Source: Methanosarcina sp. KYL-1
GTDB lineage: Archaea > Halobacteriota > Methanosarcinia > Methanosarcinales > Methanosarcinaceae
Assembly (NCBI RefSeq): GCF_024372725.1
Contig: NZ_VOUA01000001.1
Span: forward strand, 327,242-391,241
Direction of reading: 5' to 3'
Length of the DNA: 64,000 nucleotides
Below, in pieces: positions 17,152 through 26,424 of this stretch (position 1 is the stretch's first letter; each line of letters begins with the position of its first letter). The position numbers and the translations under genes were made by a program. The notes beneath the pieces were generated by a model. It was given only the letters and a program-made list of their open reading frames with translations. It had not been told where the DNA came from and ran no database searches.

Positions 17152-18534
17152 TTATTCTTTTACTTCCAGGCCCATATCACTAATTTTTGCCTTTGTCCCC
17201 TCCCAAAGGTCTACGAATTCTTTTGAAGGCCTGTTGGTTCTCAGATCATAGCATTCGTAGAACTTCTTTCCGGGCTCCGGCTTGAAGGTTGAAGGATTGT
17301 CTCCTCCGTACATTTTAATGAATTCCACGACAAATTCATTTGCTTCCTTCAAACTCATGCCTGCAAATGCACTGCTTGCTCCGTCAAGGATCCTTGAATT
17401 CATTCCCGAGTATTCGTTTTCGTGGATTGCGTCGCATGAAATTGCACCCTGGATTGCATCGGAGCCGGCAGAGACTGCTGTGCCGCCTATTGCAAAGGTT
17501 TCATAAATCATCCTTTCCGTACACATCCCTGATGAGGCTCCACAGTATACCTGTATCAATGCATTTGTATTCTGGGTCATTGCAGCAGTCATTGAACCTA
17601 TTGCAAAAATGCCCTCATTGAACACCTGATGTCCTGTAACAACATCAAAGGGTGGAGTGACATAAATACAGGGTCCGCCGAGTAGGAGGAAGGATGCAAT
17701 GCATTCTGCTGTCAAGCCGATTGCGGTTGTTTCTGGCCCTCCCAGATATCCTCCCAGCAGGGGTGCCATACAGTTGGCTATTCCAAGGTTGTTATACTGA
17801 CAGTATAGGGACTTTTTAAGCACGTCCCAGTCCACTTTCATGTCATTCAGGAGGGAAACCAGCAGCCTGTCAGAGGAGCGGAGTCCTTCCGGGGCATGCC
17901 CGAAACACTGCCCCTCGCTGCTTGATGCGCTCATAGTCCCCGTGATCGAGAGCCCCGGCCTTCCGGCTCTGCGGAGTGCCTCCCTCGTCATCTCGATTTC
18001 TCTTCTTGCGGCAATCATTTCTGCCGTGGTATTGGACTTTATTTCTGAACCGTTGATTGTTTCCAGAGTTGCTGTGTGCAAACCTCTCACGCAGGGTTCC
18101 TGGGCAAAGGACTGCATGAGGGGGATGTAGTATTCTTCTGAAATGGGGGCTCCACACGGTCCTCCGATTATTGGGGGGAGTCTCTTGCTTTCAAAACCTC
18201 TTTTTACCACCTGGCATTTTTCATTTCCTTCTCCCATTGTATATTCCCCGGGAAGGAGCCTGAGGTGGTGCTTTATTTCAGATTCTTCGAATTTTATGAT
18301 GCGCCCTGTTGATTCATTATAAAATCCTACATCAACGAGAAGGTCTACTGCTGCATTAAATATGTTTTTTATGTAGCTAGGGTCTGAAGGAACAATTTCC
18401 TCCGGGGTAAAAGAAATATCGTACTCACTCGCGAGTTCGTACAGTTTTGTGGGTAGGGTTATATTTGAAAATTCAGTCTCATCCTGCTGTCTTCCTTCAA
18501 TTGAACGTATGTATATGTCCCATGGGTCTAACAT
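17152..18534 (-). CDS. MtmB-family methyltransferase lacking pyrrolysine (Thr at the site)
   Basis: A 460-residue protein of the monomethylamine methyltransferase family: IIGGPCGAPISEEYYIPLMQSFA, GRPGLSITGTMSAS, LLGGYLGGPETTAIG, CTERMIYETFAIGGTAVSAG and KKFYECYDLRTNRPSKEF. In MtmB the motif is GRPGMGV-Pyl-GPETS; here the pyrrolysine position is Thr198 (ITGT), and no amber codon exists in the frame. It lies 23 bases downstream of a corrinoid-protein gene on the same strand, so it most likely methylates that corrinoid. Without Pyl, which in MtmB binds and orients the amine, the substrate should differ from monomethylamine (inference by analogy with Pyl-free MttB-family enzymes such as MtgB). 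ATG 18534 follows GGTGATAAC. Confidence 0.9.
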   Translation of the reverse strand: MLDPWDIYIRSIEGRQQDETEFSNITLPTKLYELASEYDISFTPEEIVPSDPSYIKNIFNAAVDLLVDVGFYNESTGRIIKFEESEIKHHLRLLPGEYTMGEGNEKCQVVKRGFESKRLPPIIGGPCGAPISEEYYIPLMQSFAQEPCVRGLHTATLETINGSEIKSNTTAEMIAARREIEMTREALRRAGRPGLSITGTMSASSSEGQCFGHAPEGLRSSDRLLVSLLNDMKVDWDVLKKSLYCQYNNLGIANCMAPLLGGYLGGPETTAIGLTAECIASFLLLGGPCIYVTPPFDVVTGHQVFNEGIFAIGSMTAAMTQNTNALIQVYCGASSGMCTERMIYETFAIGGTAVSAGSDAIQGAISCDAIHENEYSGMNSRILDGASSAFAGMSLKEANEFVVEFIKMYGGDNPSTFKPEPGKKFYECYDLRTNRPSKEFVDLWEGTKAKISDMGLEVKE

Positions 18535-18557
18535 GTTATCACCTTCTTCCTTCTCGA

Positions 18558-19202
18558 TTACGCCTTAGCGATCAGTTTTTGTGCAACTCTTACAGCATCC
18601 ATTGCGTCTTCCGCATATGCATCGGCCCCTATCTGGTCGGCATATCCCTGGCTTACGGGAGCCCCTCCGACCATGATCTTAAACTGCTCCTCACATCCCA
18701 TGCTGTTTCGAAGTTCCACTACGTCCCTCAGGTATGGCATGGTTGTGGACATAAGGGCGGAACACGCAACAATGTCTGCCTTATTTTCTTTTGCGGCTTC
18801 GAGATACTTTTTTACGGGGACATCTTTTCCGAGGTCGATAACTTCCATCCCTGCAGTTTTCAACATGACGGCGACAATGTTCTTTCCAAGATCATGGATG
18901 TCTCCTTCGATCGTACCAATAATTACTTTTCCAGCGCATTTAGCTTCGGATACGTCCAGAGCATCGATCAGCATCTTATTTGATTTTTCCATTATGCCGG
19001 CAGCAAGTACGACCTGGGGCAGGAAAAATTTCCTCTGGTTAAACCTTTCTCCTACTTCGATCATCGCATCTGCCAGAGTCTTCATAACCGTTGAAGCGCT
19101 GATATTGTTATTCAGGCACTCTTTGACGGCACTGGTTGTTTTGTCAGAGTTTATTGCTAAAAGTGAATCATAAACTGATTTGAGTAATTCTTCTTCTGCC
19201 AT
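18558..19202 (-). CDS. Corrinoid protein of the MtmC/MtbC/MttC family
   Basis: A 214-residue methyl carrier with the N-terminal cap domain (IEVGERFNQRKFFLPQVVLAAGIM) and the cobalamin motif GDIHDLGK (His103 as predicted lower ligand), then ACSALMSTTMP and VGGAPVSQGYADQIGAD. It is divergent from MtbC and MttC of this window. It is the first gene of a two-gene operon with the Pyl-free MtmB homologue at 17152-18534 and divergent from another such homologue at 19611. Likely receives a methyl group from one or both, and passes it to a CoM methyltransferase encoded elsewhere. Confidence 0.92.
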   Translation of the reverse strand: MAEEELLKSVYDSLLAINSDKTTSAVKECLNNNISASTVMKTLADAMIEVGERFNQRKFFLPQVVLAAGIMEKSNKMLIDALDVSEAKCAGKVIIGTIEGDIHDLGKNIVAVMLKTAGMEVIDLGKDVPVKKYLEAAKENKADIVACSALMSTTMPYLRDVVELRNSMGCEEQFKIMVGGAPVSQGYADQIGADAYAEDAMDAVRVAQKLIAKA

Positions 19203-19610
19203 GTTCCAACCTTTTTATTTGATTTATTTTATCAGTAAAATATTAGGGTTTTTATCAACCAATCAATACTTTTTTGTTATATTATTTATAATTTTCTATT
19301 CAATGCGAAATGTTTATATATAATTTAGTTTCACTACTTATTTGGTTACGGAATTTATATGCTCAAATATTGTGAACTACCATGATGAACGGGAAACTCT
19401 CTGAAAATTTCAATTTAATTGATACTCCTTCGAGAAATAATATGTTCTTTCACATGGGGACATAGGATTCATTTTTCTCCTTCCGCGGAGCTTCGGAATC
19501 TGTTCTCTCTATATTTTTTCAGGGTTTTGCCTGAAGTAAAAATCAAGATGATCCGGACAGTTATGAGAGTTTTAATGTCTTAATATAAGATAAATAAAGG
19601 AAGACGTTGA
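19203..19610. promoter_or_regulatory. Divergent promoter region of the MtmB-like divergon
   Basis: 408 bases between the corrinoid-protein gene (minus) and the MtmB-like gene (plus). GTTTATATATAAT at about 19311-19323 is a strong TATA candidate, and further A/T-rich elements lie at 19255-19295. The plus-strand gene is preceded by AAAGGAAG. No clear palindrome was found. Confidence 0.5.
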
Positions 19611-20966
19611 ATGGAATATTTCATTTCCAAGATGCTGAATGGAAAAGAAAGAACTGAAAGTGAACATGAGCGTTTAATTTACCGAAATTCCCTTGAACTG
19701 GTTGAAGCCCATGATCTTACTTTTGATCCCGAATATCCGGTACCTGTGGATATGAGACTGGCAGACCGTGTTTTCAGTGCAGCTCTCAACTTGCTGGAAG
19801 AAGTTGGAGTTTATTCCACAGATACAAAGAGAGTGGTTGAGTTCTCCAAAAGTGAAATGAGGCAGTGCATCAGAAACTCCCCATTTTCTTTTAGAATAGG
19901 GAGCAATGCAGATTCAACAGAGGTCAGGTTCAGAAATGTGCTTGATGAACGGACCCCGTTGATTATCGGGGGGCCCTGTGCAGTTCCTATAACTGATGAT
20001 TTATTTCTTCCGGTTCACCGGTCTTATGCAAAAATAAATCGGGTTGATTCGGTTGCACCTGCTTCGTATCATTGTTCTGAATATCCACGCTACAGGTTAA
20101 AGAAGAGTCCGCTTAACATGTATGAGGCTCATAAGGCGGTTAAGTTGATCAAAGAAGCCTGCAGAGTTGAAGGGCGCCCTGATATCTGTTGCGTAAGCCC
20201 TCCTTTTATTGATGATGTTAGAACCGCGCTTTCCATATCAGACCCTCAGTTTATGGGTAGGGGGGACCTGGAGGAGTTGTATCCGAAACCCGATTTGAAA
20301 GCGGATCTTGATCAGATGGCGAGAGTCATTCATTATCGTGGTGTGGGGGTGTACTATGTGTCCTCCTCCATGTTATTGATGGGTGGCATCACAAGTGCCA
20401 CTCCCGAACAATTTGCAATTGAAATGACTGCAGAGATCTTAAAAAGCAGAATCCTTTACTCTTGTCCCCTTAGTTTTGTTCATCCTAACCATCTTCGAAG
20501 TCCGGCTTCCAGGTCTCTGGAAGTGTTGTGGGCTTCCTTTATCACTTCCATGGCAATTACAAGGAACTCTGATCTTCTTCACGGCATTGTGGTCAACAAT
20601 TCTTCCGGTCCCTGTACAGAGTCAATGATGTACGAAACTGCCGTGCAGACGATAGGGAGCACTGTTTGCGGTGCCGATTCGCTCTCTGGCCCGGTTTCAA
20701 ATGCAGGTAATGAACTGAACCATGCTGCGGGTCTGGATGCTCTTTTCATGGCAGCGGTTTCTGAACTCTCGGTATCCCTCTCTCTAAAGGATGCAAATGA
20801 TCTATGTCTTATTTTGTTCAATGAGTATCGGGACAAAAAGCCTGAGTTTGGAAAAAAGTTTGATGAATGCTATGATCTCTCAAGAATTGAGCCTTCAGAA
20901 GAATATCTTGACATATACGAGAGGGCAATGGAACATATATATGAACTGATAAGTGAAAGCCTGTGA
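19611..20966 (+). CDS. MtmB-family methyltransferase lacking pyrrolysine (Val at the site)
   Basis: A 451-residue protein, closest in this window to the partial gene at 1-480 and more distant from 17152-18534. Family features: LIIGGPCAVPITDDLFLPVHRSYAK, EGRPDICCVSPPF, SGPCTESMMYETAV, FGKKFDECYDLSRIEPSEEY. In the MtmB alignment GRPGMGV-Pyl, the pyrrolysine position corresponds to Val195 in GRPDICCV. The neighbouring Cys193 and Cys194 are not seen in MtmB. No in-frame amber. Divergent from the corrinoid gene at 18558-19202, with which it probably works. It ends before a convergent HyuA-type gene. Function as a methyltransferase is inferred from the fold; the substrate is unknown. Confidence 0.88.
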   Translation: MEYFISKMLNGKERTESEHERLIYRNSLELVEAHDLTFDPEYPVPVDMRLADRVFSAALNLLEEVGVYSTDTKRVVEFSKSEMRQCIRNSPFSFRIGSNADSTEVRFRNVLDERTPLIIGGPCAVPITDDLFLPVHRSYAKINRVDSVAPASYHCSEYPRYRLKKSPLNMYEAHKAVKLIKEACRVEGRPDICCVSPPFIDDVRTALSISDPQFMGRGDLEELYPKPDLKADLDQMARVIHYRGVGVYYVSSSMLLMGGITSATPEQFAIEMTAEILKSRILYSCPLSFVHPNHLRSPASRSLEVLWASFITSMAITRNSDLLHGIVVNNSSGPCTESMMYETAVQTIGSTVCGADSLSGPVSNAGNELNHAAGLDALFMAAVSELSVSLSLKDANDLCLILFNEYRDKKPEFGKKFDECYDLSRIEPSEEYLDIYERAMEHIYELISESL

Positions 20967-21132
20967 ACTTCTAAGAACTTGAAATCAACGTCATTCTGCA
21001 GTTTTGTGAACAGGCTCTTTGTATATCAAGAACTGGGATTTATTGAATGTTGGTTCTTTGCCTCCTGGTTCTTATCCTAAAGTTAAATAACCATTCCTGA
21101 CATTGGATAAACTGACATTGGATAAAATAAGA

Positions 21133-21164
21133 TTTATCAGGCATGACCTGTTTGTCCTGATAAA
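21133..21164. terminator. Hairpin between convergent genes
   Basis: TTTATCAGG (21133-21141) / CCTGATAAA (21156-21164), a perfect 9-bp stem, between the MtmB-like gene and the convergent HyuA gene. A 14-base direct repeat TGACATTGGATAAA lies just before it. Probable bidirectional terminator. Confidence 0.5.
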
Positions 21165-21228
21165 CCAAACTCTCTAAAATCAGCTTACGTTTTCCAATTT
21201 TGAGCATACCCGTCTGGAAATTGCAAAT

Positions 21229-23160
21229 TTACCCCTCTTTAGCTTCCCTTATCCCCACGCCCATAACCATCAGTTTCGTCTCCATTGGGGGGTGGTTCCA
21301 GCCGTCGGGGGAGATCGTTTTTTTCTCAATGGAAATCTCGACCTGGGGTCCGCTTAAGCCGCAGTCTTTCATGTAGTCCCCAATAAGCTTTTTTCCGAGG
21401 GCTGTGGCTGTGTCAAGGGCATCGGTGTAGATTTCGAACTTCAGCCTGCCTGTGGGGGAAAAGACAAGAAAGCCCTTATCGGGAGACATCAGGCTTTCGG
21501 GCCGGATCAGGATTTCAACCCTTTTGATGCCTTTTCCCACCAGGGCTCCTACTGCGTTTCCCACCTCGGCGTGTTCGGGGACCTGGACTTCCGCATCTAT
21601 GAGCTCTTTTATTTCCTCTCTGTATGCCCGGACAGGGCCTCCGAGCAGGACTATGGGAATTCCCAGTTTGAATTTTGCAGGGTAGTTTCCGTCAAGGATT
21701 TTTTCAACGGCTGTTTCGGGGACTCCTGCCAGGATATAGGAGAGCAGGTGAAGGGTCATGCTCATTGCAACCTGTTTTTTTACGGCAGTGCAGAACTCGT
21801 GGGGGGTCATGCGCATGAGCCTTGAAAGGCGTTCGGCCCCTATGCGGGAAGCTTCTTCGTTCCAGTCCGTGTAGTCCCCAAGCACATGCAGGGCATCGGT
21901 AGGGGTAAAGCCGATTGCCTGGACAAGCCGCTTCTTTATAAGGGAGTCAAGGGTCTGGGGGATCGGGTCTTTTTTGATAAGCTTTCCTATCTCGTCGATG
22001 GAGAGGGGTTCGTCTCCGAGTACATTCAGGATTTCGGCTTCCGAAACGCTCAGTTCCCCTGCAGGGTAGCCGGACCGCAAGAAGAATTTTGTGGGCTGGA
22101 CGTTTTCACAGAGATCTTCTCTGGCAGGCATGGGGGTCCTTTTTAACATGTTCAGGAAATCGGGGTACTGCATCGCGGCCACCGAAAGGGGTATGACTCT
22201 CCGCGGGCCGATGAAAAGTTCTCTGTTCATCGTCCAGACGTGGCTGTCCCCGCCCATCGCCGTGGTCTCCATTTTAATTGCCCTTACGCGGGTCTTCCAC
22301 CCGCCCACAACGGCGCCTTCATCGCTCAGGTCGGGCACGCCCCCGCAGATCGAGGAAATGTCCGTGCTTGTCCCGCCCACGTCCACAACGGCGCAGGTCT
22401 CAAGCCCCGAGAGGTAGGAAGCCCCGACAAGGCTTGCCGCAGGCCCGGAAAAAATGGTCTCGATGGGCTTTTGCAGGGCATCCCTGATCCCAACCACGGA
22501 ACCGTCGCATTTGAGCATGAGGAGCCTTGCATTGATGCCCCTTTCCTTTATGTCGGTAATGATTGACTGCGCAAACTGCCGGGTTATGGGGATTAGCTGG
22601 GCGTTTAGAAAAGCGGTTACTGCCCTTTCGTAAGCTCCCAGTTCCTGGGAGAGCTCGTGCCCGCAGACCGCAGGCAGGCCCGTAAGTTCAAGGACCCGGT
22701 CCCTTGCTTTCAGTTCATGTTCGGGGTTCCGGGTGCTGAAGTAAGAAGAAATGGCAAAAGCAGACACCTTGCCCTTTACCTTCAGGGCAAATTTCTCAAT
22801 GGCCTCGAGGTCCAGGGGTACGTTTTCTTCCCCGTTATGGTTGTGTCCGCCTGCGGCAAAAAGGACATGTTTTGTGGGCAGTTCCTTTTCAAGGGGGTGG
22901 TCTCCTATAAGGATCAGGGCAACTGGGAACCCCGTACCCTCCAGGATCGTATTGGTAGAAAGAGTAGTTGAAACCGAGACCAGTTTTACATTTTCGAGAT
23001 GTTCAGGTTCCAGGCCGTTAAGCACGTTTTTAATGCCGGTCAGGGGGTCAGGGTAGGTAGTAAGCGCTTTGTTTGAAGCTATAATGGCGCCGTCAGAGTC
23101 TCTTATGAGCACTGCATCCGTGTAAGTTCCGCCTGCATCAATCCCGAGGCTGTAATGCAT
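21229..23160 (-). CDS. Stand-alone HyuA-type hydantoinase/oxoprolinase family protein (copy 1)
   Basis: A 643-residue ASKHA-fold protein: GIDAGGTYTDAV at the N-terminus, STTLSTNTILEG, HELSQELGAYERAVTAFLNAQL, the second phosphate loop VVDVGGTSTDIS and GGDSHVW. The family hydrolyses hydantoins or 5-oxoproline with ATP, normally with a HyuB partner, and no HyuB is present here. About 60% of the positions I compared are the same in 27470-29392. Distantly, the ATPase fold is shared with proteins that reductively activate corrinoids, so a role in corrinoid-protein activation or in opening a cyclic N-methyl substrate are both possible (inference). It ends convergent to the Pyl-free MtmB homologue. 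The C-terminal region carries DGWNHPPMETKLMVMG, also found in copy 2. Confidence 0.85.
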   Translation of the reverse strand: MHYSLGIDAGGTYTDAVLIRDSDGAIIASNKALTTYPDPLTGIKNVLNGLEPEHLENVKLVSVSTTLSTNTILEGTGFPVALILIGDHPLEKELPTKHVLFAAGGHNHNGEENVPLDLEAIEKFALKVKGKVSAFAISSYFSTRNPEHELKARDRVLELTGLPAVCGHELSQELGAYERAVTAFLNAQLIPITRQFAQSIITDIKERGINARLLMLKCDGSVVGIRDALQKPIETIFSGPAASLVGASYLSGLETCAVVDVGGTSTDISSICGGVPDLSDEGAVVGGWKTRVRAIKMETTAMGGDSHVWTMNRELFIGPRRVIPLSVAAMQYPDFLNMLKRTPMPAREDLCENVQPTKFFLRSGYPAGELSVSEAEILNVLGDEPLSIDEIGKLIKKDPIPQTLDSLIKKRLVQAIGFTPTDALHVLGDYTDWNEEASRIGAERLSRLMRMTPHEFCTAVKKQVAMSMTLHLLSYILAGVPETAVEKILDGNYPAKFKLGIPIVLLGGPVRAYREEIKELIDAEVQVPEHAEVGNAVGALVGKGIKRVEILIRPESLMSPDKGFLVFSPTGRLKFEIYTDALDTATALGKKLIGDYMKDCGLSGPQVEISIEKKTISPDGWNHPPMETKLMVMGVGIREAKEG

Positions 23161-23508
23161 GATGAAAATGACTCCTTTGTATATTTGTTTTTGTTTTTGG
23201 GTTTATTGCAATTTGGTACTTCTGTGCAATAACCTGGCTATTTTAAAACTGATTATGGGTTAGGTATGCCGAACATCAGATAAAAGGAATTGCTTATCAC
23301 TGTGAACATTAAATCCAGAGATCGGAAGCGATTTTTTATATCTCTCCTGTGAAATTCAAGTAAATCCGGGTTTGAAACCGGATTGCCCGGTAAAATTCAT
23401 TTAGATGAAAAATCGGATCTCTTTAAGGAAAACTATTAATAACTTTATTTCTGGAAAACAGGGAAATAATTCTCAATTAGATAGTGAATTTCAGAGGACT
23501 CTGCTGCT
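23161..23508. promoter_or_regulatory. Divergent intergenic region, HyuA / SAM methyltransferase
   Basis: 350 bases between the two start codons. Inverted elements AATCCGGGTTTGAAACCGGATT (gapped; halves AATCCGGGTTT and AAACCGGATT) occur near 23364-23385 and could be an operator or hairpin. TATTAATAACTTTATTT near 23430 may be the plus-strand TATA region. No ORF. Confidence 0.35.
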
Positions 23509-24210
23509 ATGGCTCCTGCAAAACCTGCCCAAAACGCTACTTCTCATCTTCCCGAGGATTACGATGCCCTGATCTCCGATGTTCTTCCTTACTACTCATC
23601 TTTTCATCAGGAAACCCTCAATTTCGTCAAATCGCTGCCGTCCATCCCGAAGGTATGGATGGATGCCGGATGCGGAACAGGGTCCCTGGTCAATAAGGCA
23701 ATTGGGGACTTTCCCGATACAAAATTCCTTTTACTTGACCCTTCGGAAGGCATGCTAAATCAGGCAAGGGAAAAACTAACGTCCTGCCCTGCCGAAAGGC
23801 TGGAATTTCTGAGAGCTTCCCCCACACAGGAATTCTCTCAAAAATTAGAGGAACAACCGGACGTTATCACTGCTATACAGTGCCACCACTACCTTAGCCG
23901 CGAAGGCAGGGCCGAAGCCACCAGGGTGTGTTATAAGCTGCTAAAAGAAGGTGGAGCTTACATCACCTTCGAAAACATCAGGCCGCTAACGGAAGAGGGC
24001 ATAACAATAGGAAAACGATACTGGGGCAACTTTCAGTTAACCCGCGGCAGGAGCGAGGAAGAAGTCGGAAAACATCTTGAGCGCTTTGATACTGAGTATT
24101 TCCCCCTAACTGTCGAAGAACATCTGGAACTGTTAAGAGAAACAGGATTCAAGATCGTGGAGTTGTTCTGGTACTCTTACATGCAGGCTGGTTTTTACTG
24201 CATTAAATAA
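23509..24210 (+). CDS. Class I SAM-dependent methyltransferase
   Basis: A 233-residue protein with the SAM-binding motif I VWMDAGCGTGSLV, an acidic motif at the end of strand 2 (LLLDPSEGML), post-I region DVITAIQCHHYL and a late GAYITFENIRPLT. The fold is UbiE/Coq5-like; the substrate cannot be inferred. The start at 23509 follows AGAGGA. It stands alone between a HyuA gene and a DEAD-box helicase gene on the opposite strand. It lacks the Cys-rich features expected of an arsenite methyltransferase. Confidence 0.85.
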   Translation: MAPAKPAQNATSHLPEDYDALISDVLPYYSSFHQETLNFVKSLPSIPKVWMDAGCGTGSLVNKAIGDFPDTKFLLLDPSEGMLNQAREKLTSCPAERLEFLRASPTQEFSQKLEEQPDVITAIQCHHYLSREGRAEATRVCYKLLKEGGAYITFENIRPLTEEGITIGKRYWGNFQLTRGRSEEEVGKHLERFDTEYFPLTVEEHLELLRETGFKIVELFWYSYMQAGFYCIK

Positions 24211-24391
24211 TTCATTCAACTGTTTTGCAGAGTATCATCCATTTATGCTGTCGCTTCGAATATCCGAAGTTAATAAGAACCCGGTTAAAATAAGATCAAG
24301 TAAAATATATGTCCTGAAAATTTGTCGGAGTTCCTGAAGCTTTGCAGCCTCAGGAATCCTGAAAAAAAGAATTTAAGTAATACGAAAAATC

Positions 24392-26140
24392 TTAGTTTTT
24401 CGGAGTTCTTGAACTTCTTGAATTTCTCGAACTTCCGTTGGAACCTCTCGAACTTCCGTTATAATTTCTTGAACTTCCTGCATTTCTCGTATTATTTGTG
24501 CCGCGGGAGTCCCCGCGAGAGTCACTGCGGGAGTCACCGGCATTCTTTGAGCTTCTTCCCCTGGATTTCTGGGCAAGTTCAACAAAGGGTTTTTTCCCTC
24601 TTCTCTTGTTTTTGAAGATTTCAAGCAGGGCTTCAGCCTGTTCAAAGGGCACGGTTACGAAGGAAAAGTGGGGGAAGATCTCAACATCTTTGATTCCTGC
24701 CTCCATGTCTCCGGTTTCCTGCTGTATGAATTCGCAGAGTTTCTCGGGGGTCATGCCGTCAGCTTTTCCCATAGCTATGAATAGCCTGGCTTTGCCTTTC
24801 TTATCGACATATGAGCTGCCGGAAATCTCCGAATAAACGCTTTCGTCAAACTTCTCCTTGAAGGTGTACTTCAAAAGGGCGGCCAGGATTTTCTCTGCAG
24901 GGTACTCTTCCAGGAGCTTTTCGCTCATCTCAAGGCAGTCCCCGTAGTCTTCGGACACTATGGTGGCTTCGAGCTCGGTTTTTACTCTTGTTTTCTTGGC
25001 CTTTATCACGTCTTTTATTTCAGGCAGACGGCCTTTTTTCATCTCGGACTTTGAAGTCTTTTTGATATAGGTGAGGCGCCTGTATTCCGTAGACGTTACA
25101 AAGGTTATTGCAGTCCCCTGTTTTCCGGCCCTTCCTGTCCTTCCTATCCTGTGCACGTAGGACTCAGGGTCCTGGGGCAGGGAATAGTTGATGACGTGGG
25201 TCAGGTCAAGGATGTCAATGCCTCTGGCTGCAACGTCGGTTGCGACCAGGATATTTAACTTCTGCTTCCTGAACCTGTTCAGGATTTTTTCCCTTTCTTG
25301 CTGGGAGATGTCCCCGTGCAGGGCATCAGCCGAATAGCCACGGTCGCTGAGCTTCTGGGCAAGCTGGCTGGTATCTGTTTTTGTCCGGCAGAAGACAAGC
25401 CCGTAGAATTCGTCTTCAATGTCGATAATCCTGCAGAGGGCTTCAAACTTATCGTGTTCCTTGACCTCGAAATAGATCTGTTCGGTCAGGTTTGCGACAA
25501 GTTCTTCTTTTTCGATTGAGACATGCTCGTAGTTTTGCATGTACTTCTTGACAATGCCAAGGATTGGTTTTGGCATTGTTGCAGAGAAACAGAGCATCCT
25601 TTTTTCAGGGCCTGTTGCCTTCAGGATCTCCTTTATGTCGTCAATAAAGCCCATGTTAAGCATTTCGTCGGCTTCGTCAAGCACGAAGTAAGAAATGCTG
25701 TCGAGGTTCAGGCTCTTTCTGTTGATGTGGTCGATGACCCTGCCGGGGGTCCCTACAACGATGTCCACTCCGCTTTTCAGTGTCCTTAGCTGCTGGGTCA
25801 TGGACTGTCCCCCATAGATAGGGGTGATGTGCAGCTTTTTGTCCCCTTTCAGGGAGTTGAGCTCTTCTGAGACCTGGATTGCCAGTTCCCGGGTCGGGGT
25901 AAGGATTATTGCCTGGACCTTTCCTGACTTTTCAGGTATTCTTTCAATAATCGGGACACCGAAAGCTACGGTTTTTCCGGTCCCTGTCTGGGCCTGCCCG
26001 ATAATGTCACATTCTCCTTTCAAAAAGAGGGGGATGACTTTTTCCTGAATTGGGGTTGGTTCTTCAAACCCTTTCTTTTTCATGGCTTTCAATGTGCTGT
26101 CCGAAAGCCCAAGTTCCTTGAATTTTGCTAATTTTTCCAT
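24392..26140 (-). CDS. DEAD-box RNA helicase with DbpA-like domain and R/S/G/N tail
   Basis: A 582-residue ATP-dependent RNA helicase. Motifs in order: Q-motif region GFEEPTPIQ, AQTGTGKT (Walker A), PTRELA, GTPGR, DEAD, SAT, ATDVAARGID and HRIGRTGR. A further domain of about 75 residues near 435-510 (ARLFIAMGKADGMTPEKLCEFI...) resembles the RRM-like DbpA/DeaD RNA-binding domain. The last 50 residues are a low-complexity SRGDSRG/SSRN tail. Such helicases (CsdA/DeaD type) unwind RNA in ribosome assembly and are cold-induced in methanogens. It is monocistronic with a long structured leader. Confidence 0.96.
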   Translation of the reverse strand: MEKLAKFKELGLSDSTLKAMKKKGFEEPTPIQEKVIPLFLKGECDIIGQAQTGTGKTVAFGVPIIERIPEKSGKVQAIILTPTRELAIQVSEELNSLKGDKKLHITPIYGGQSMTQQLRTLKSGVDIVVGTPGRVIDHINRKSLNLDSISYFVLDEADEMLNMGFIDDIKEILKATGPEKRMLCFSATMPKPILGIVKKYMQNYEHVSIEKEELVANLTEQIYFEVKEHDKFEALCRIIDIEDEFYGLVFCRTKTDTSQLAQKLSDRGYSADALHGDISQQEREKILNRFRKQKLNILVATDVAARGIDILDLTHVINYSLPQDPESYVHRIGRTGRAGKQGTAITFVTSTEYRRLTYIKKTSKSEMKKGRLPEIKDVIKAKKTRVKTELEATIVSEDYGDCLEMSEKLLEEYPAEKILAALLKYTFKEKFDESVYSEISGSSYVDKKGKARLFIAMGKADGMTPEKLCEFIQQETGDMEAGIKDVEIFPHFSFVTVPFEQAEALLEIFKNKRRGKKPFVELAQKSRGRSSKNAGDSRSDSRGDSRGTNNTRNAGSSRNYNGSSRGSNGSSRNSRSSRTPKN

Positions 26141-26331
26141 GTACTCACTCTAGAATTGACCATTTTTGCTTGCTTATTTTGCTGATTGCAGATCTTGCCT
26201 GTTACATATTTTCTTAATTGCGGTTTTTCTGGCTGTGCGGTCTCTTGTGCACAGCTTACAGTCTAACCATACGGCAGGCCAGTTCCCGTAACAGTTAGAA
26301 CCGCCGGTTTCATCTCTGCAGGTCAGCAAGG

Positions 26332-26391
26332 GCTTTTGATGGTTTTCTTTCGTTTTGTTCAAAGCCGGGCGGCATGAACTCCATCAAAAGC
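26332..26391 (-). promoter_or_regulatory. Structured 5' leader of the helicase gene
   Basis: GCTTTTGATGG (26332-26342) and CCATCAAAAGC (26381-26391) form an 11-bp stem with a 38-base loop, about 190-250 bases upstream of the helicase ATG (26140). If transcription starts near 26430 the stem lies at the 5' end of the mRNA. Long leaders are known for archaeal deaD genes and are tied to cold regulation. Confidence 0.5.
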
Positions 26392-26424
26392 TTAAAAGGC
26401 AGGAAGCCTTCTGAAACAGCCGTA

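Noticed and set aside
23509-24210. Arsenite methyltransferase ArsM
   Set aside because: The SAM fold is clear, but the conserved cysteines of ArsM are absent. The same applies to 53448-54329.
26174-26362. 62-codon minus-strand frame upstream of the helicase
   Set aside because: Covers the structured leader; no ribosome site and no family resemblance. The hairpin explains the region better.
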